In this document: piece after piece, positions 1 through 8,520 of the stretch
How positions within the stretch are numbered: the first letter of the stretch is position 1
Layout of the letters: every line of letters starts with the position of its first letter
Assembly: GCA_011391595.1 (NCBI GenBank)
Contig: JAABQG010000037.1
Span: forward strand, 1 to 35,313
Origin: Hydrogenophaga sp.
GTDB taxonomy: Bacteria; Pseudomonadota; Gammaproteobacteria; Burkholderiales; Burkholderiaceae_C
DNA: 35,313 nt
Direction of reading: 5' to 3'
The notes under the pieces: generated by a model
What the model saw: the letters and a program-made list of their open reading frames with translations, nothing else
Database searches by the model: none
Told to the model about the DNA's origin: nothing
Made by a program: the position numbers and the translations under genes

Positions 1-465
<465 letters not shown>

Positions 466-582
466 CTATAACTTTGATCATTGATCAAGGGTGTTATGCC
501 AAGTGACGCAGTCAAAAATATAAAAAGCTGATTAGCTCTATGAATTCGTTGTCTTGACTTTAGTCAGGGCGGCAACAAGTTA

Positions 583-698
583 TGCCTGATGACCATAGCG
601 AGGTGGTACCACTCCTTCCCATCCCGAACAGGACAGTGAAACGCCTCCGCGCCGATGATAGTGCGGATTCCCGTGTGAAAGTAGGTCATCGTCAGGCT
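583..698 (+). rRNA. rrf: 5S ribosomal RNA
   Basis: Complete 5S rRNA of about 116 nt. The closing helix is seen as TGCCTGA at 583-589 pairing with TCAGGC near 692-697. The conserved core CCATCCCGAACAGGACAGTGA follows the usual bacterial layout. It lies about 117 nt after the 23S end with no tRNA between, so it is the last gene of a 16S-23S-5S operon transcribed into this window. Confidence 0.96.
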
Positions 699-710
699 AT
701 TACAGCAAGA

Positions 711-742
711 AACGCCCAGTCATTCGACTGGGCGTTTTCTTT
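711..742 (+). terminator. Intrinsic terminator of the rRNA operon
   Basis: A perfect 11-bp stem (AACGCCCAGTC at 711-721 with its complement at 726-736) and a 4-nt loop are followed by TTCTTTT. This is a textbook rho-independent terminator 13 nt after 5S. The fadD gene on the other strand ends only about 40 nt away. Read in reverse, the same hairpin is followed by TTCTTG, so it may also stop fadD transcription. Confidence 0.92.
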
Positions 743-778
743 TGGGTGACAATATCTCCACGGTTCCGACATTGGATA

Positions 779-2464
779 TCACTTGGCTTGGCGAAGCTCC
801 CGTCGGAGGATCTTTCCGACATTGGATTTTGGCAGTTCGTCCCTGAATTCAATGTACTTTGGACGTTTGTAGCCCGTCAGTTGTTCATGGCAAAACTTGG
901 CGACCTCGTCTTCTGTCAACAGCGGGTCGTTCTTTACCAGGAACACCTTGATCGCCTCCCCTTGCTTCACATCCGGGACTCCCACGGCCGCGCACTCTAC
1001 GACGCCAGGGCATAGCGAGATGACGTTTTCCAGTTCGTTGGGGAAGACGTTGAATCCGCTTACGATGATCATGTCCTTCTTGCGATCGATGATTCGAGTG
1101 TAGCCACGCCCGTCCATGATGCCGATATCACCCGTCCGCATGAACCCGTCAGCCGTAAAGGCTGCGGCAGTCTCTGCGGGTTGGCGATAGTAGCCCGTCA
1201 TGACATTCGGACCCTTGATGCAGATTTCTCCATGACCACCAATGGGCATCGAAAGCCCTTCCTCGTCCTTGATTGCGATTTCGATGCTTGGCAAAGGCAA
1301 GCCAATAGAGCCAGTGAACTCCTTGTTCGTGACTGGATTGTTTGTCCCAATCGCGCAGGTTTCACTCATTCCCCAACCTTCAATCATGGGACAGCCGGTC
1401 GCTTCGAACCAATTCCGTGCGGTGCCCTCCGAAGCAGCCATGCCGCCAGCCTGAGAAACGCACAAGCTTGCAAAGTCGAGTGACTTGAATTGAGGGTGTA
1501 CAAGGAGGGCATTAAAAAGGGTATTCACTGCCGGCAGCATATGGAACGGGCGTTGCTTCAGGACTTCAATGAATTTTCCGAAGTCCCGCGGATTGGGGAT
1601 CAATGTCATGTGCGCCCCCCATCGGATGCACAGGAGGCAAAGCGTCAGAGCAAAGATGTGATACAGCGGCAACGCGGCAATACTGTTGGTCTTGCTCACG
1701 TCGCCGATTCGCTTGAGCGCTGGCGTGAACCAGGCCTCCGCTTGAAGAATGGCCGCCACGATATTTCTGTGGGTCAGGACGGCCCCCTTTGACAAGCCGG
1801 TGGTTCCGCCGGTGTACTGCAGAAAAGCGGTTGATTCAAGGGTCGTTTCGCTGGGCTGGAGTTTCAAGGTGGCGCCTTCGGCGACCGCTCGGCCAAATGG
1901 GGTCACCGTCCGCCCATCGGTCATCGGCAGCTTGTAAGCTGGAACCATCTTGGCAAGATGGCGCACAGCAAATGTGATCCATCGACCGTACCAGAACCCA
2001 AGCAAATCACCCATCGACGAAACCACGATATGCTTCAACGCTGTCTGATCGATGACTTCTTCCAGCGTCGTAGCGAAGTTCTCCAGAATTACGATCGCTG
2101 TAGCACCGGAATCCTTGAGCTGGTGCTCCAACTCCCGGCCCGTGTACAGAGGGTTCACATTCACGCAGGTATAGCCCGCACGCAGAACGGCCGCCATCGT
2201 CACGGCAAATTGAGGCACATTGGGCAACATGATCGCAACGCGGGCACTTGGCTCAAGGCCGCGGGCTTGCAGCCAGGCTCCCAGAGCAGCAGAAAGCTCA
2301 TCGAGCTCCTGATACGACATCCAGCGGTCCATGCAGACTGAAAACGGGCGGCTTGCGTTCTTTCTGAACGACTCTTCCAGCAGGTGCGGCAACGATCGGT
2401 ACTGACCTGGATCGATCTCGTGAGGAACGCCCTCGGGGTAACTCTTAAGCCAGAACTTGTCCAT
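779..2464 (-). CDS. fadD: Long-chain fatty acid-CoA ligase (FadD-like)
   Basis: Member of the ANL superfamily of adenylating enzymes, 561 aa, the usual FadD length. It activates long-chain fatty acids to acyl-CoA by way of an acyl-AMP, the entry step to beta-oxidation. The AMP-binding P-loop is YTGGTTGLSKGA at residues 217-228. The hinge before the C-terminal domain is GYTRIIDRKKDMI, and the C-terminal catalytic lysine lies in PKSNVGKILRREL. AAGGAG sits 5 nt before the ATG. It follows the FFLEELY-motif gene by only 10 nt, so the two are probably cotranscribed and translationally close. The DNA looks lower in GC than the rest of the window. Paralogues of fadD are common in this group, so the exact chain-length preference cannot be read here. 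Confidence 0.93.
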   Translation of the reverse strand: MDKFWLKSYPEGVPHEIDPGQYRSLPHLLEESFRKNASRPFSVCMDRWMSYQELDELSAALGAWLQARGLEPSARVAIMLPNVPQFAVTMAAVLRAGYTCVNVNPLYTGRELEHQLKDSGATAIVILENFATTLEEVIDQTALKHIVVSSMGDLLGFWYGRWITFAVRHLAKMVPAYKLPMTDGRTVTPFGRAVAEGATLKLQPSETTLESTAFLQYTGGTTGLSKGAVLTHRNIVAAILQAEAWFTPALKRIGDVSKTNSIAALPLYHIFALTLCLLCIRWGAHMTLIPNPRDFGKFIEVLKQRPFHMLPAVNTLFNALLVHPQFKSLDFASLCVSQAGGMAASEGTARNWFEATGCPMIEGWGMSETCAIGTNNPVTNKEFTGSIGLPLPSIEIAIKDEEGLSMPIGGHGEICIKGPNVMTGYYRQPAETAAAFTADGFMRTGDIGIMDGRGYTRIIDRKKDMIIVSGFNVFPNELENVISLCPGVVECAAVGVPDVKQGEAIKVFLVKNDPLLTEDEVAKFCHEQLTGYKRPKYIEFRDELPKSNVGKILRRELRQAK

Positions 2465-2474
2465 AGAAACTCCT

Positions 2475-3254
2475 TCAGGTCATTTTGCCGGTAGTCGCCG
2501 CGGCCGGTCTATGGGAACGCCCCAGGATGGCGGCGAGTTTCGTCTCACAGGCGACAAGCTCTCCTTCAAAAAGAAGATCGATCAAGGCTGATTCACGCTC
2601 ATCGACAATAGACAGGAAGGTCTCCACGCCATTCGGTCGCCGTGACATGCCCGCAAACGTATCGAATCCGGACTCCAGAAACTCCTGCAGCGAACCCAGA
2701 CCGGCCGCGTGCGCGGGTTTGCGCATCATTCGCAGCATCAGGCGAAGCCCAGGCATCCGTGTCAAGCGAGCCAGTTCCCGTCCAATTTCCTGCACCACCT
2801 GCAGTTGGCGATTTCGCTCAGCACGGCGACCCACAGCGCGCCAAGCCGATATGTACCAGGCACTGGGGGACATGTCTGCTAAGGCGCTTGTTCTTGGCCA
2901 GGACAAAGCCATTGCATGGTCCATCTCCTCGGTCAGGATGTGCAGTTGCGCCAGAGAAACGGCCGTTGCCACGACTTGCTTGGGGAAAAGTGTCTGTAGC
3001 GCTCCGGCAATCCTGCCGAACTGCGCATCACGGTCAGCATAGTCTTTGTCACTGTAGAGCTCTTCGAGGAAGAAGCGTGCGGCATCCCGGTAGGGTCCTC
3101 CCCCCAGAAGATCGGCGTAGGTTCCGGCGAATCGGCGGGATTGAAACGCCTTGACGGCTGTCACGCGGGCGGAGAGTTCTGGGTCGGATGCGTGAATGTC
3201 TCGCAGTTGCGACACGCGCGTGACAGCGTCACGGATTATTTGAGCGGCGTCCAT
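2475..3254 (-). CDS. FFLEELY-motif hypothetical protein
   Basis: A 259-aa, largely helical protein of unknown function with no signal peptide or membrane segment. It carries the sequence FFLEELY at residues 61-67, followed by SDKDYADRDAQFGRI. This is the signature of a proteobacterial family known only by that motif. A second conserved-looking stretch is LAQLHILTEEMDHAMA (101-116). It is the first gene of a two-gene minus-strand unit, with its stop 10 nt before the fadD start. That suggests a role linked to fatty acid or acyl-CoA handling, but this is inference from position only. No catalytic residues can be named. Confidence 0.8.
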   Translation of the reverse strand: MDAAQIIRDAVTRVSQLRDIHASDPELSARVTAVKAFQSRRFAGTYADLLGGGPYRDAARFFLEELYSDKDYADRDAQFGRIAGALQTLFPKQVVATAVSLAQLHILTEEMDHAMALSWPRTSALADMSPSAWYISAWRAVGRRAERNRQLQVVQEIGRELARLTRMPGLRLMLRMMRKPAHAAGLGSLQEFLESGFDTFAGMSRRPNGVETFLSIVDERESALIDLLFEGELVACETKLAAILGRSHRPAAATTGKMT

Positions 3255-3478
3255 GAGTGAAGTCTACTCAGGCGAGGTATTCACATTGGGCGCTACGCTC
3301 TACCAAGCTGGGCAAGCCTATGACACAGTGGCCCGATGTACGCGAGACCTCGTCATGGCGCCGTTTGGTCAGCAAACTTATGGCGGGTGGCCGCACCTTG
3401 GATTGCTCATCTGGGGCTACGAAGGGGCTGGGCGGGAATGACGCCGGCAGCTCAACCGCTCTTTGAGCGTAACGATCA

Positions 3479-4366
3479 ATGCAGGCACGTCTTCTTCAAC
3501 TCGTCGTCTTGAGCGCGATACTTTTTGCCCTTGGATGGCTTTGGCTGTTCTGGACGTCCCCCGCATGGCTTTCCTTTGCCGGATTCTGGGCGATTGACCT
3601 GCCCCCAATCCCCGTACCAGTCTAAATTCCAGAAGTCCGTGGTCTGCAAGGTTAACTGATCCCTGCATCGGTCTTGCTCTCTTGCACAGAATCGCCAGTT
3701 AACTGGCGATTCATTGCCGCGAACGTCGCGGGTGGAACGCGCCCACAGCTGCTGTCCGGCCTGATCAATGGACACCGGCAGTCCCAGGGAGGTCCGGTGT
3801 CATCTTCATTCACGGATTCGCCTGCAACCGGGGGCTCTGGACATTGTGGCTCAGGTCACTGCGATCGAGAAGGCAGTGTCTGTGCGGCGATCGATCTTGA
3901 GCCGGCATTCGTTCCCATTGACCAGTACGCGGTGCAGATTGACGACGCAGTATCCCGCATGACCGCCGTCACCGGATTGCCGCCAGTCCTGGTCTGCCAC
4001 GGCATGGGCGGACTCGCCGTCCGCGCCTGGCTCCGAGTGGCCGGCGCTGATGTCCGCGTGGCCCATGTGATCACGCTCGGCACGCCCCACCACGGCACCT
4101 GGTTTGGCCAGTTCAGCTGGGCAATCAACGGGCTGCAAATGCGCCACATGGGCCCTTGGGTTCACCAACTTCTCCGCGACGAGCCCATTGGCCGGGCAGC
4201 AAGCTTTACCTGCTGGTAAAGCAATTGCGACAACATAGTGTTTCCCGCGTCCAGCGCGATGCTCGCCGGTGCGGAAAACCGGCTCGCGCCAGGTCTGGCG
4301 CACCCGGAACTCGCGTTGGATGCCAGGGTCAGGCGCGCCTGTTTTCAGACGATCCGATCGCTATGA
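3479..4366 (+). pseudogene. Broken alpha/beta-hydrolase (lipase/esterase-like) gene
   Basis: Pieces of one lipase-like protein are spread over three segments. Segment 1 (3479-3597) gives a hydrophobic N-terminus starting MQARLLQLVVLSAILFALGW, then runs to a TAA at 3623. Segment 2 (about 3721-3865, another frame) gives the oxyanion motif VIFIHGFACNRGLW. Segment 3 (about 3870-4366) gives CAAIDLEPAFVPIDQYAV, then VLVCHGMGGLAVRAW and ITLGTPHHGTW. Lesions seen: replaced or lost sequence near 3600-3715, a frameshift near 3865, Gly instead of the nucleophilic Ser in CHGMGG (codon 4001-4003), and a TAA at 4217-4219 where a Tyr codon would continue into SNCDNIVFPASSAML. The family assignment is firm. 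The intact ancestor was probably a membrane-anchored esterase of about 290 residues. No convincing gene is seen in 3255-3478 upstream. Confidence 0.85.
3689..3712. repeat. Perfect 24-bp palindrome
   Basis: GAATCGCCAGTT at 3689-3700 is followed directly by its exact reverse complement at 3701-3712, with no loop. It lies inside the broken hydrolase gene, next to the stretch where similarity to the ancestral protein is lost. It could be the scar of a mobile or repetitive element, or a protein binding site. Nothing else identifies it. Confidence 0.75.
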
Positions 4367-4457
4367 ACCGGACAGTTTTCAGCGGGTAACATAGCCGTAT
4401 GGCCACGCCGCATGAATTCGTGATGACAAGAAACCTTCCGCTTAAAGAGGGTGCTTG

Positions 4458-5576
4458 ATGGCGTTGATTGTCGTGATGGAAGATGAACCCGGCACTCGTA
4501 TGCTTGTGGCCGCGGTACTCAGGAATGAGGGGCACGAAGTGTTCGCCGCCGAAGACGGCGCGCAGGGGCTCAGGTTGGTTGAAGCGCACCATCCAGACCT
4601 GATCATCAGTGACATCCAGATGCCTGCGCTCAATGGCTTCGAAATGCTTGCGGCTTTGCGATCGAGTCCCGTCCTGGCGGGGATACCCGTCATTTTGTTG
4701 ACATCTCTGCAGGAGCGTGCTCATATGCGCATCGGCATGACGACAGGGGCAGATGACTACATCACCAAGCCTTTTCGGCCAGGTGAACTTCGCGATGCCG
4801 TGGTCGCACAGATCAAGAAACGGGACATCCAGGCCAAACTTCAGGACGTGGCCGTCGACACTGCCGTGCGCACCGCGCTGGATTCTCAGACACGGCAGGT
4901 GGCCCGCTTGTACGAGCGGCGCCTGGCCAAGGCCTTGAGCGAGCGCTGGCCTTCTGGCGATGGCGGTGAAGTCGACGAGCGATTCACCGATGCCACGGTA
5001 TTGTTCGTTGATATTCCCAACTACGCGGCCGTTTCCGAGCAACTGAACGGTCAGGAGCTCGCCGACCTGGTCAGACGGTTTTACGGCAGTGCAGGCGACA
5101 CGGTGTATCTGTTCGGCGCCCGCCACATGCAATTCATCGGCGAAGGACTGCTGGCATTGTTTGTGGATGCGTCGGACACACGGTCGGTCAGTCACAGTCT
5201 GCGGGCTGTGCGGGCCGCACTCGGCCTGGCAGATTCCGCACGTGGTATCCGCCAGTACCTTGAGAGGCAGTACCCCGGGCGCAACCTTCCGCGTTTTGAG
5301 GTCAACGTCGCGCTGCACAACGGCCCCGTCACGCTCGTCCGGCTCCAGGATCCATTGCACGACGCAGCAGCGCGGATCCTGCCGGTCGGAGAAGCGGTTA
5401 CGACGGCCATGTTGCTGCAGAAAGAAACCAGCGCGATGAGCTGGTCCATCGCCGCAAGCGCCAGCACGCTTGCGGCGATCACGGGCGAGGTCGAAATTGA
5501 CCGGCGCGCGCGGGTGTCACTCCAGGGAAGAGCGGTGCCGCTCGACGCGGCCGAGTTGGTGGCACTGACCCTCTGA
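4458..5576 (+). CDS. Response regulator with degenerate class III nucleotide cyclase domain
   Basis: A 372-aa cytoplasmic signalling protein. Residues 3-120 form a receiver domain with acidic pair E8/D9, phospho-acceptor D52 (IISDIQMP), T82 and K104. A linker (120-175) leads to an adenylate/guanylate cyclase homology domain from about 180. The first metal aspartate is present (D185 in VLFVDI). The second, normally in GDGLLALF, is Glu (E229 in GEGLLALF). The region that usually holds the N-x-x-x-R pair reads GEAVTTAMLLQ, without Asn or Arg. Cyclase activity is therefore doubtful and the domain may be a phosphorylation-controlled binding module. The ATG at 4458 is chosen because AAAGAGGG lies 7 nt upstream. 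No histidine kinase is adjacent. The REC-Hpt gene follows after 163 nt. Confidence 0.85.
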   Translation: MALIVVMEDEPGTRMLVAAVLRNEGHEVFAAEDGAQGLRLVEAHHPDLIISDIQMPALNGFEMLAALRSSPVLAGIPVILLTSLQERAHMRIGMTTGADDYITKPFRPGELRDAVVAQIKKRDIQAKLQDVAVDTAVRTALDSQTRQVARLYERRLAKALSERWPSGDGGEVDERFTDATVLFVDIPNYAAVSEQLNGQELADLVRRFYGSAGDTVYLFGARHMQFIGEGLLALFVDASDTRSVSHSLRAVRAALGLADSARGIRQYLERQYPGRNLPRFEVNVALHNGPVTLVRLQDPLHDAAARILPVGEAVTTAMLLQKETSAMSWSIAASASTLAAITGEVEIDRRARVSLQGRAVPLDAAELVALTL

Positions 5577-5739
5577 GAAACAGTGCTTCCAAATGCCGCC
5601 TTTGCCCCTGCCATGGATTGCGCATCCTTTCGTGATGGTGGCACGCATCACGGCAGCGTTGACTCGGACCACCGCTTCAGGTCCATTCCTTCGGTGGGCT
5701 TGAGCGTCATTTTTCTTAGCTTCCTTCCTGCCCTCACCG

Positions 5740-6567
5740 ATGCACGCCGCCATGACAGACGCATGTAAGGCCGCGACGGTGCTGGTGGTTGACGATAATG
5801 CGGCCAATCTCAAAGTCGTCGGCAGCATGCTCCTCAAGCTTGGCTATGACTTTCAGACTGCCTCAAACGGGCGGGATGCCGTGGCTGCCATTGAACGATC
5901 GATAAATCGCCGCCAGCGGTTTGGCGCCATCCTGATGGACCTCAACATGCCGGATCTGGACGGTATTGAGGCCACACGGCTGATTCTGGGGGCCTGGGGT
6001 GCGCAAGCGCCTCCCATCATTGCTTTGACCGCGTCGGCAACTCCGGAAGATCAAGCACGCTGCACTGCCGCCGGCATGGTGGCCCACCTGACCAAACCGC
6101 TGCATGTCGCTGCGTTGGCGCAGGCGCTTCAAGAATGGGCCGTGCATTCAGAACTTTCTGAAAACGGCCTCGCCACCGAAGACCGCGACGCGGCGATCGA
6201 ACAGCCGAGCCCGGCGCATGACGCCGGGTCCCTGATGGACTTGGGTCGCCTGGAAGAGTTTCTTGAGTTTGATGACCGGGCGCAGACCATGACCCGTGAG
6301 ATCGTGGGCCTGTTTGTGGCCGACGCACCGCGGCGGATCTCTGCGATCCAGGCGGCGATCGCCGCGAACGACGCTGGCGCGTTGTTGATCGAGGCGCACG
6401 CGCTCAAGGGTGCGGCGAGCAATATCGGTGCAACCGCACTTCAGGCGGTCTGCGACCGGCTTGAAGCCGGTTCTCGCGAGGCCATTCCTGTGGATGCAGC
6501 GGTGCGTCTGACGCAGCTCCAAAGCCTCTGGGCGCAGACCGTTGCGGCGCTTTCCAGGTGGACCTGA
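5740..6567 (+). CDS. Receiver-Hpt phosphorelay protein
   Basis: A 275-aa cytoplasmic protein. The receiver domain (13-133) has D18/D19, phospho-acceptor D67 (LMDLNMP), T97 and K119. A linker leads to a histidine phosphotransfer domain (about 165-270) with H220 in the classic AHALKGAASNIGA helix. There is no kinase, HTH or output domain, so it should shuttle phosphate between partners encoded elsewhere. It is a candidate partner of the REC-cyclase protein encoded just upstream. A second in-frame ATG at 5752 could be the real start, as neither has a good ribosome binding site. It ends convergently with hppD, 7 nt apart. A 6-bp hairpin at 6563-6579 (CCTGAC/GTCAGG) spans both stops. Confidence 0.87.
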   Translation: MHAAMTDACKAATVLVVDDNAANLKVVGSMLLKLGYDFQTASNGRDAVAAIERSINRRQRFGAILMDLNMPDLDGIEATRLILGAWGAQAPPIIALTASATPEDQARCTAAGMVAHLTKPLHVAALAQALQEWAVHSELSENGLATEDRDAAIEQPSPAHDAGSLMDLGRLEEFLEFDDRAQTMTREIVGLFVADAPRRISAIQAAIAANDAGALLIEAHALKGAASNIGATALQAVCDRLEAGSREAIPVDAAVRLTQLQSLWAQTVAALSRWT

Positions 6568-6574
6568 CGGACAG

Positions 6575-7705
6575 TCAGGGCGCCAGCACGCCCCTTCGCA
6601 TCTGGTCCAGCTCCATCGTCTCGAAAAGCGCCTTGAAGTTGCCTTCGCCAAAGCCTTCATTGCCTTTGCGCTGGATGAACTCGAAGAAGATCGGGCCCAG
6701 CTGGTTTTCGCTGAAGATCTGCAAAAGCAAAGCGCCGGGCGTGCCGTCCAGCAGGATGTTGCACTGTTGCAGCGCGGCGACGTCCTCGCCATGCCCGGGA
6801 ATGCGCTTTTCCAGGAGTTCGTAGTAGGTCTCGCTGGTATTGAGCAGCGCAATGCCGCTCATCTGCAAGGCATCCACGGTGGCGATCAGATCGGTCGAGC
6901 CCAGCGCGATGTGCTGAATGCCCTCGCCGTGGTAGCGGTCGAGGTATTCCTGGATCTGACCGGCTTTTTCGTTGCCTTCCTCGTTGATCGGGATGCGGAT
7001 CTTTCCGCAGGGGCTGGTCATGGCCTTGCTCTTGACGCCTGTGGACTGGCCTTCCAGATCAAAGTAGCGCACTTCGCGGAAATTGAAGAGCCGCTCGTAA
7101 AACTCAGCCCACTCGCCCATGCGGCCGCGGTGCACGTTGTGCGTCAGGTGGTCGATGTACGTCAGGCCATGGCCGGCGGGGTTCAGCGCTTCGGCCGCGG
7201 CAATGCCGGGCAGTGCCTCGAAATCCACATCGAAAAAGCCGATGTTGCCGATGTCGCCATCCCGGGCGCCATTTTTCCCGCGCCAGCGGTCCACCAGGTA
7301 AATCAGGCTGTCGCCAATGCCCTTGATGGCGGGAATGTTGAGCTCGCCCGGACCGGCTTTGCCGGCATAGCCAAAGGCCCCCAGGTCCAGCGCCCGCTCA
7401 TAGGCCGATTTGACGTCTTGCACGCGAAACGCAATCGCGCAGATGCTGGGGCCGTGCAGGCGGGCAAAGCGCTGGGCGAAGGAGTCAGGCTCTGCGTTGA
7501 TGAGGAAGTTGATGCCGCCCTGGCGGTACAGCGTGACATCCTTGTGCCGGTGCCTCGCCACAGGCTTGAAGCCCATGTGCTCGAACAGCTCGCCCATTGC
7601 CTTGGGGTCGGGTGCGGCGTATTCGATGAACTCGAAGCCGTCGGTGCCCATGGGGTTGTCCCAAGGCGTCACAGTGGGGGCCGGTCGGAATTCTGTGTTT
7701 GTCAT
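6575..7705 (-). CDS. hppD: 4-hydroxyphenylpyruvate dioxygenase
   Basis: A 376-aa non-heme Fe(II) enzyme converting 4-hydroxyphenylpyruvate to homogentisate in tyrosine and phenylalanine catabolism. The two vicinal-oxygen-chelate halves are visible. The Fe ligands expected for the family are H186 (YIDHLTHNV), H265 (GIQHIALGS) and E342 (PIFFEFIQR). The C-terminal segment around EGFGEGNFKALFE matches the lid helix region of the family. AGGAG lies about 5 nt before the ATG. It is divergent from an Lrp/AsnC regulator, which probably controls it. No other homogentisate-pathway gene is in the window. Confidence 0.96.
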   Translation of the reverse strand: MTNTEFRPAPTVTPWDNPMGTDGFEFIEYAAPDPKAMGELFEHMGFKPVARHRHKDVTLYRQGGINFLINAEPDSFAQRFARLHGPSICAIAFRVQDVKSAYERALDLGAFGYAGKAGPGELNIPAIKGIGDSLIYLVDRWRGKNGARDGDIGNIGFFDVDFEALPGIAAAEALNPAGHGLTYIDHLTHNVHRGRMGEWAEFYERLFNFREVRYFDLEGQSTGVKSKAMTSPCGKIRIPINEEGNEKAGQIQEYLDRYHGEGIQHIALGSTDLIATVDALQMSGIALLNTSETYYELLEKRIPGHGEDVAALQQCNILLDGTPGALLLQIFSENQLGPIFFEFIQRKGNEGFGEGNFKALFETMELDQMRRGVLAP

Positions 7706-7813
7706 GGGGTCTCCTGGAGGAATTCATGACTGTACCGGCGTGGAGGCTCTTTTTTTCTGCAAACAATGGCGCTCGATTTGCTATGAACGCATGAAACCTG
7801 CAAAATTGGAAGC

Positions 7814-8290
7814 ATGGAAGCACTCGACAAGCTTGATCGCCATATCCTGCGCAGCCTGCAGACCGATGGGCGCGCCACCTATGATGAAATCGCCGACACC
7901 GTCGGCCTGTCGCCGAGCGCGGTCTTGCGCCGTGTCAAGCGGCTCGAATCCGTCGGCGTGATCGATCGTTATGTGGCGCTGGTCAAACCAGAAGCCGTGG
8001 GGCTGGGCTTGACCGCTTATATCAACGTGCAACTTGAAAAACGCGCCGAGAGCGCCAAGCGCAACCCCATGGACCTGTTTCGCGCCAGCGTGCAGGCCTG
8101 GCCCGAGGTGGTGGAGTGCGCGGCGCTCACCGGCGAGATGGATTTTCTGTTGCGCCTGGTGGTGGCCGACATGGCCGCCTATTCGCGCTTCATGCTGGAC
8201 ACCCTGCTCAAGCACCCGAGCGTGCAGGATTGCAAGACCAGTTTCGTCATGGAACGGGTCAAATCGACCACGGCCGTGCCCCTGCCGTGA
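7814..8290 (+). CDS. Lrp/AsnC family transcriptional regulator
   Basis: A 158-aa regulator. The N-terminal winged HTH covers about residues 5-60 (LDRHILRSLQTDGRATYDEI then LSPSAVLRRVKRLESVGVI). The C-terminal RAM/AsnC ligand-binding domain covers about 65-150, including ECAALTGEMDFLLRLVV. These proteins usually sense an amino acid and form octamers. The divergent position to hppD suggests control of tyrosine catabolism by an aromatic amino acid or its keto acid. The 108-bp spacer between the two starts (7706-7813) would hold the operators, but no clear repeat was seen there. Confidence 0.93.
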   Translation: MEALDKLDRHILRSLQTDGRATYDEIADTVGLSPSAVLRRVKRLESVGVIDRYVALVKPEAVGLGLTAYINVQLEKRAESAKRNPMDLFRASVQAWPEVVECAALTGEMDFLLRLVVADMAAYSRFMLDTLLKHPSVQDCKTSFVMERVKSTTAVPLP

Positions 8291-8381
8291 AGGCGGACGC
8301 GGGCCGTTCTTTGCAGGCCCAGGGCGGAAAAACCACACGCCGGCCATTAATCGAGTGCCAGCTCTAACCGTTGTTGATCCT

Positions 8382-8434
8382 GAAAACATAGCAACTAACG
8401 ACGCTATGGCGATGGATTGAACTGTATTTTTGTA
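8382..8434 (+). repeat. Dispersed GATAGC-type repeat, copy 1 (diverged)
   Basis: CATAGC (8387-8392), 9 nt, CGCTATGGCGATGG (8402-8415), then 11 nt and TTTTT. It has the same spacing as five other copies in the window but matches only about 8 of 14 core positions, so it is the least certain copy. It lies in the 230-nt gap between the Lrp regulator and the acetyltransferase. The rest of that gap shows no convincing promoter or gene. Confidence 0.5.
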
Positions 8435-8520
8435 AGAATTCTCAATTCGCACCTTGTCTGTGCGGTCCCGATCCCTGAATTTGGAGTGTTGAGCCTAGGG
8501 AAAACCCTTACATTGAACTC

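Noticed and set aside
3319..3466. Short plus-strand open frame upstream of the broken hydrolase
   Set aside because: 48 codons without a recognisable motif or ribosome binding site, next to decayed DNA; no support for a real gene.
4329..5360. Long minus-strand open frame opposite the REC-cyclase gene
   Set aside because: It is the reverse reading of a clear receiver/cyclase gene, with no recognisable protein motif, as is usual in GC-rich DNA.
6563..6579. Hairpin between the convergent REC-Hpt and hppD stops as a terminator
   Set aside because: Only a 6-bp stem and no T run on either strand; it is mentioned under the REC-Hpt gene but not listed as a terminator.
7765..7790. Possible further copy of the dispersed repeat near GCTATG upstream of the Lrp gene
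   Set aside because: The 14-nt core does not match (about four of 14 positions) and the expected A run is absent.
7778..7806. Possible promoter for the Lrp gene (TTGCTA, 17 bp, CAAAAT)
   Set aside because: The -10 matches only four of six consensus bases and would put the transcript start at the ATG, so it is too weak to list.
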